8,586 bases of DNA, taken from contig JAITOS010000020.1 in assembly GCA_031289815.1 (NCBI GenBank), positions 1-8,586 of the forward strand, in the 5' to 3' direction. The first letter of the stretch is position 1; each line of letters starts with the position of its first letter. Positions 6,744-8,586 of this stretch are shown here, piece after piece. Under the pieces are notes generated by a model, which worked only from the letters and a program-made list of their open reading frames with translations, made no database searches and was not told where the DNA came from. This stretch comes from Peptococcaceae bacterium (GTDB lineage: Bacteria > Bacillota > Desulfitobacteriia > Desulfitobacteriales > Desulfitobacteriaceae). A program made the translations under genes and the position numbers.

Positions 6744-7313
6744 TCAGTCATGATGATGGCGAGAGTGACCCGTCGCATGTGGGTGAGGATGAGAAGGAGA
6801 AGTCGGCCGCAGTTCGCCGTGTTCGTGCGCTGTATTCAGCAGATGGGCCAGACAATGTTCTTTATCGGGATGAAGCTCCAGCCAGCCGTCATTGGCGTCC
6901 GGCTTGCTGTCCAGGGATAAACTATAGGGTTTAATATCTAACAGGGGGGTGCCGTTAAAAGCGTCAATGCCGGAAATGATGATATCCGAACCCTCGATCG
7001 CTTTGATCTCAACGATACTTAAACCGATGGGATTGGGGCGCTGGGGGGAACGGCTGGCAAACAGGCCGACTTCATAGCCGCCCGCCCACGGCGGCGTGAC
7101 CAGCAGATCCGCCGGCGGGGATATTATTTTATCCATGAAGTATACAACATAGATGTAGCGGTACGCGTCCAACTGGCGAAGGCCCGGCAGATATTCTTTG
7201 CCGAGCGTGATCCAGAATTCCCCGGCAGCGTGAGGCTGCGGTTGAAAGGGGGCGTGCAGCGAGGTATAGGGCGTATGGATGGTTCCGATCGGAGAGAAGC
7301 TGATCATAGGCAT
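6744..7313 (-). CDS. trmO: TrmO (TsaA) tRNA m6t6A37 methyltransferase with His-rich tail
   Basis: TrmO uses S-adenosylmethionine to N6-methylate threonylcarbamoyladenosine at position 37 of certain tRNAs. The protein has 189 residues. The beta-barrel core shows PIGTIHTPY (8-16), the SAM-site signature FASRSPQRPNPIGLS (85-99) and GIDAFNGTPLLDIKPY (115-130). The usual Asp of the DGTP motif is Asn here (N120). The last 27 residues are not family core: they carry nine histidines at 163, 165, 175, 177, 179, 183 and 186-188, ending SHPHPHATGHSRHHHD. Such a tail usually means metal binding, and the neighbour upstream is a CooT-type nickel protein. The start is ATG 7313 with AAAGGAA upstream; a second ATG two codons later is possible. 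It starts 21 bases after cooT. Confidence 0.92.
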   Translation of the reverse strand: MPMISFSPIGTIHTPYTSLHAPFQPQPHAAGEFWITLGKEYLPGLRQLDAYRYIYVVYFMDKIISPPADLLVTPPWAGGYEVGLFASRSPQRPNPIGLSIVEIKAIEGSDIIISGIDAFNGTPLLDIKPYSLSLDSKPDANDGWLELHPDKEHCLAHLLNTAHEHGELRPTSPSHPHPHATGHSRHHHD

Positions 7314-7334
7314 ACGTTTCCTTTCTGTGGAATT

Positions 7335-7547
7335 TCAGGAGACGGTTTGATGGTTGTTTGCGGGAGACGAAAGGATAATGCGGTGATTCAGAAGCGAGAC
7401 GTTCTGAATATGGGCTTTGATGAATTTTTGCCGACCGAAAATATCGATCAGCTTTAAACCGTCGTCAAAGGGTTCAATGCTATCGACGGATTCCATGAAT
7501 AAGACTTCCTGATCCGTTTCTTTTACATAGGCGTTGGCTTCGCACAT
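7335..7547 (-). CDS. cooT: CooT family nickel-binding protein
   Basis: A 70-residue protein of the CooT family, also annotated in the past as a predicted RNA-binding protein. Characterised CooT is a small homodimer that binds one Ni(II), with Cys2 essential, and is linked to nickel insertion into CO dehydrogenase. This protein begins MCEANAYV, so Cys2 is present and is its only cysteine. The family core ESVDSIEPFDDGLKLIDIFG (19-38) and the KAHIQNVSLLNHRIIL segment (44-59) are clear. The start is ATG 7547 with AAAGGAG 10-11 bases upstream. It is the first gene of the operon; no CO dehydrogenase or hydrogenase gene is in the window, so its client is unknown. Confidence 0.85.
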   Translation of the reverse strand: MCEANAYVKETDQEVLFMESVDSIEPFDDGLKLIDIFGRQKFIKAHIQNVSLLNHRIILSSPANNHQTVS

Positions 7548-7666
7548 GGGCAGGCGCTCCTTTCCTGAATGGCAATGTTGAGGCTCCGCTAAAGGTGAAA
7601 GACGGCAAGAGTTTTCTGTTTGGGCAGAAGTATGCGCGTCTGATAAAGAACGAAAAAACTAACCTT

Positions 7667-7695
7667 ATTATAGCACGCTCTTTGGCGGTTGTCAT
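7667..7695 (-). promoter_or_regulatory. Promoter of the cooT-trmO-nitroreductase operon
   Basis: On the - strand the -35 is ATGACA (7695-7690), the spacer is 17 bases and the -10 is a perfect TATAAT (7672-7667). The start would be near 7660, giving a leader of about 112 bases in which I recognise no riboswitch. The -35 box lies inside the first unit of the tandem array. Confidence 0.75.
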
Positions 7696-7843
7696 GAGGG
7701 GTTGTCATGAGGGGTTGTCATGAGGGGTTGTCATGAGGGGTTGTCATGAGGGGTTGTCATGAGGGGTTGTCATGAGGGGTTGTTATGAGGGGTTGTCATG
7801 AGGCGGTTGTCATAAGGCGGTTGTCATGAGGCGGTTGTTATGA
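7684..7843. repeat. 12-unit 13/14-bp tandem repeat upstream of cooT
   Basis: Eight central units of 13 bp, GGGGTTGTCATGA (units 2-9, 7698-7801), are flanked by 14-bp units, GGCGGTTGTCATGA: one at 7684-7697 and three at 7802-7843. Units 8 and 12 have TTATGA for TCATGA, and unit 10 ends CATAA. The total is 160 bp. The core TTGTCATGA contains the palindrome TCATGA. The layout suggests an older 14-bp array with the 13-bp form expanded inside it. There are no spacers, so it is not a CRISPR, and every frame on both strands meets stops, so it is not coding. It ends at the -35 box of the cooT promoter. Confidence 0.95.
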
Positions 7844-7871
7844 TAGGAGAGCGGTAGAATATCCGGGGACC

Positions 7872-7887
7872 GGTCAGATGGTCAGAT
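7872..7887. repeat. GGTCAGAT tandem pair
   Basis: Two exact adjacent copies of GGTCAGAT; the first overlaps the palindrome GACCGGTC. No function can be read from it. Confidence 0.5.
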
Positions 7888-7922
7888 AGTGGGATGTGCG
7901 GAATGGGCGGTACTGGAGAGCC

Positions 7923-8105
7923 GTTGAGCGGCGGGGCGCTGCCGGTTCACGGCGGCCCGGGCCTGCTTGCGTCTCCCCGCCGCTGGCGTTCCAAAACCTC
8001 TGGGCTTTGCTGCAAGTGAACCGGTTGGAACGCCGGACGCGGCGGGAAGCCGCTCGCTGACGGCCCTCTGGCCGAACGTGAACCGGCAGCGCCCCGCCGC
8101 TCAAC
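7923..8105. repeat. 183-bp nested palindrome with perfect 29-bp arms
   Basis: The arms 7923-7951 and 8077-8105 (GTTGAGCGGCGGGG outermost) are perfectly complementary over 29 bases. Pairing continues inward: CGGCC 7953-7957 with GGCCG 8070-8074, GGGCC 7959-7963 with GGCCC 8062-8066, CCCGCCGC 7976-7983 with GCGGCGGG 8039-8046, and GGCGTTCCAA 7985-7994 with TTGGAACGCC 8025-8034. The apical loop of 30 bases (7995-8024) includes GTGAACCGG, also present in the right arm. It could extrude as a cruciform or fold as RNA. No clear target-site duplication flanks it. It may be a MITE-like or other dispersed palindrome. Confidence 0.92.
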
Positions 8106-8148
8106 TTCTTGCGGGTTGGGAAAATAAAACTCGCGCGAAGAATGAAGT

Positions 8149-8200
8149 GGAACACTCGCGAGGACAACCCTCTCGATACCTGTCCTTCTCTTTGTGTTCC
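8149..8200. other. Nested stem-loop
   Basis: GGAACAC (8149-8155) pairs with GTGTTCC (8194-8200), enclosing AGGACA (8161-8166) pairing with TGTCCT (8181-8186). CTCGCG (8130-8135) with CGCGAG (8157-8162) offers an alternative fold that excludes part of the first. It is 44 bases after the large palindrome. Confidence 0.5.
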
Positions 8201-8269
8201 TGTTCATGAGCTGGGAAGACAATTATCATATACGCTGCCCCCAAAGAGCTGAGACGGTGCAATGGCTCA

Positions 8270-8321
8270 GGAACGAAACTAATTCTGTTAGTTTATAACT
8301 AATGTGATTAGTTTCGGTTCC
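8270..8321. promoter_or_regulatory. Operator-like nested inverted repeat
   Basis: The outer arms GGAACGAAACTAAT (8270-8283) and ATTAGTTTCGGTTCC (8307-8321) pair with one bulged base. Inside, TTAGTT-TAT-AACTAA (8288-8302) is a perfect 15-bp palindrome. The block thus holds four alternating ACTAA/TTAGT half-sites, a pattern expected of a dimeric repressor (TetR or MarR style) binding two or more sites. The only nearby gene it could control is the secreted-protein gene at 8505, whose promoter is about 110 bases away. A structural RNA hairpin is the alternative. Confidence 0.5.
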
Positions 8322-8355
8322 AATATCCTGCTGTATGCCACTGCGCGACCGCGAC

Positions 8356-8397
8356 AACCCTGAAAAAGTCACACACGCAAAGCCTGTGAGCGGGGTT
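8356..8397 (+). other. Stem-loop containing ACGCAAAGCC
   Basis: AACCC (8356-8360) pairs with GGGTT (8393-8397), and TCACA (8369-8373) with TGTGA (8385-8389). The loop contains ACGCAAAGCC (8375-8384) and the 3' side AGCGGGGTT, both strings that also occur in c-di-GMP-I riboswitches, but the spacing and the first helix do not fit that class. TTTTG follows, a poor terminator tail. Confidence 0.35.
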
Positions 8398-8432
8398 TTG
8401 AGACAAAATAATATTTGTAAGCCTTTTCAGCG

Positions 8433-8462
8433 TTGGCTTTCACCGTTTGCCTGTGGTATAGT
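8433..8462 (+). promoter_or_regulatory. Promoter of the secreted-protein gene
   Basis: TTGGCT (8433-8438), an 18-base spacer and TATAGT (8457-8462), with TGG just before the -10 forming an extended -10. AT-rich DNA at 8403-8418 precedes it. A start near 8469 leaves about 36 bases before the ATG. Confidence 0.65.
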
Positions 8463-8504
8463 GATCATATTCGTTGAAAATGGATGGGATGGAGGATGAG
8501 GATC

Positions 8505-8586
8505 ATGAAGAAAGGTTTAGTTTTGGTACTGGGCTTGGTCTGTTTAGCGCTCATGCTGCGAACCTCGGCGAATGCCTTTGAAAAGC
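8505..8586 (+). CDS. Secreted protein, N-terminal part only
   Basis: Only the first 27 codons are in the window. They form a textbook Sec signal peptide: MKKG at the start, a hydrophobic core LVLVLGLVCLALML (5-18), then RTSANA with an Ala-x-Ala type cleavage site (A22-N23-A24), so maturation after residue 24 is expected. Cys13 lies in the middle of the core and does not make a convincing lipobox. ATG 8505 was chosen because GGAGG (8491-8495) sits 9 bases upstream; in-frame ATGs at 8484 and 8496 are less well placed. The mature protein starts FEK and its function is outside the window. Confidence 0.8.
   Translation, partial: MKKGLVLVLGLVCLALMLRTSANAFEK

Larger units (their letters stand above)
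7844..8432. other. Gene-free interval rich in stem-loops
   Basis: No convincing gene lies here; open frames on both strands run only through the palindrome and lack ribosome binding sites. Contents in order: a GGTCAGAT tandem pair (7872-7887), the 183-bp palindrome (7923-8105), a nested hairpin (8149-8200), an operator-like inverted repeat (8270-8321), a further hairpin (8356-8397) and a small AT-rich hairpin ACAAA/TTTGT (8403-8418). With 7548-7843 this makes about 957 bases without a gene. Confidence 0.7.

Noticed and set aside
7684..7843. CRISPR array
   Set aside because: Units are 13-14 bp and directly adjacent, with no spacers and no cas genes.
7684..7843. Coding repeat or chain of tiny ORFs (each unit has AGGGG, 5 bases, ATGA)
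   Set aside because: A 13-bp period shifts frame each unit and every frame closes within about ten codons on both strands; the start-like look is a by-product of the sequence.
7923..8105. Insertion sequence
   Set aside because: No transposase fits in 183 bp and no clear target-site duplication flanks the arms; a non-autonomous element remains possible.
7874..8222. Open frames of 80-97 codons on both strands
   Set aside because: They exist only because the GC-rich palindrome lacks stops; they overlap one another on opposite strands, lack ribosome binding sites and match no family.

Overview
The window looks like chromosomal DNA of a Gram-positive-type (Bacillota) bacterium, probably an anaerobe. 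The grounds are the bacterial homodimeric glycyl-tRNA synthetase, a PhoU plus Na/Pi symporter pair, a CooT-type nickel protein, strong GGAGG-type ribosome binding sites and frequent TTG/GTG starts. A Negativicutes-like origin would fit the moderate GC and the gene set, but the sequence alone does not prove it.

Left part (1-1112, + strand): the 3' part of rnhB (RNase HII, cut by the left edge) and yraN (UPF0102), an old genome-maintenance pair. A 435-bp gene-free stretch follows (1113-1547). It holds a 107-bp structured inverted repeat and a symmetric block of a + strand terminator, a 55-bp palindrome and a - strand terminator. The - strand terminator serves a small antibiotic-biosynthesis-monooxygenase-type gene (1548-1835). 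A divergent promoter region (1836-2117) separates that gene from the next operon.

Middle (2118-5854, + strand): a phosphate operon, phoU and an NptA-type Na+/phosphate symporter carrying its own PhoU-like tail. glyS follows and may have its own promoter at the end of the symporter gene. A bidirectional terminator (5916-5960) closes this side.

Right part (7547 back to 5988, - strand): a compact operon cooT - trmO - SagB-type nitroreductase, in transcription order. CooT belongs to a nickel-binding family, and the TrmO carries an unusual histidine-rich C-terminal tail, so a nickel/metal link is a reasonable inference. The predicted promoter has its -35 box inside the first unit of a 12-unit, 13/14-bp tandem repeat (7684-7843).

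The rest (7844-8504) is gene-free but dense in symmetry: a 183-bp nested palindrome with perfect 29-bp arms, a second nested stem-loop, and an operator-like nested inverted repeat built from ACTAA/TTAGT. A clear promoter then drives a gene for a secreted protein, cut by the right edge. The most unusual material is the repeat-embedded promoter and the large palindromes. No complete new multi-gene system is visible.
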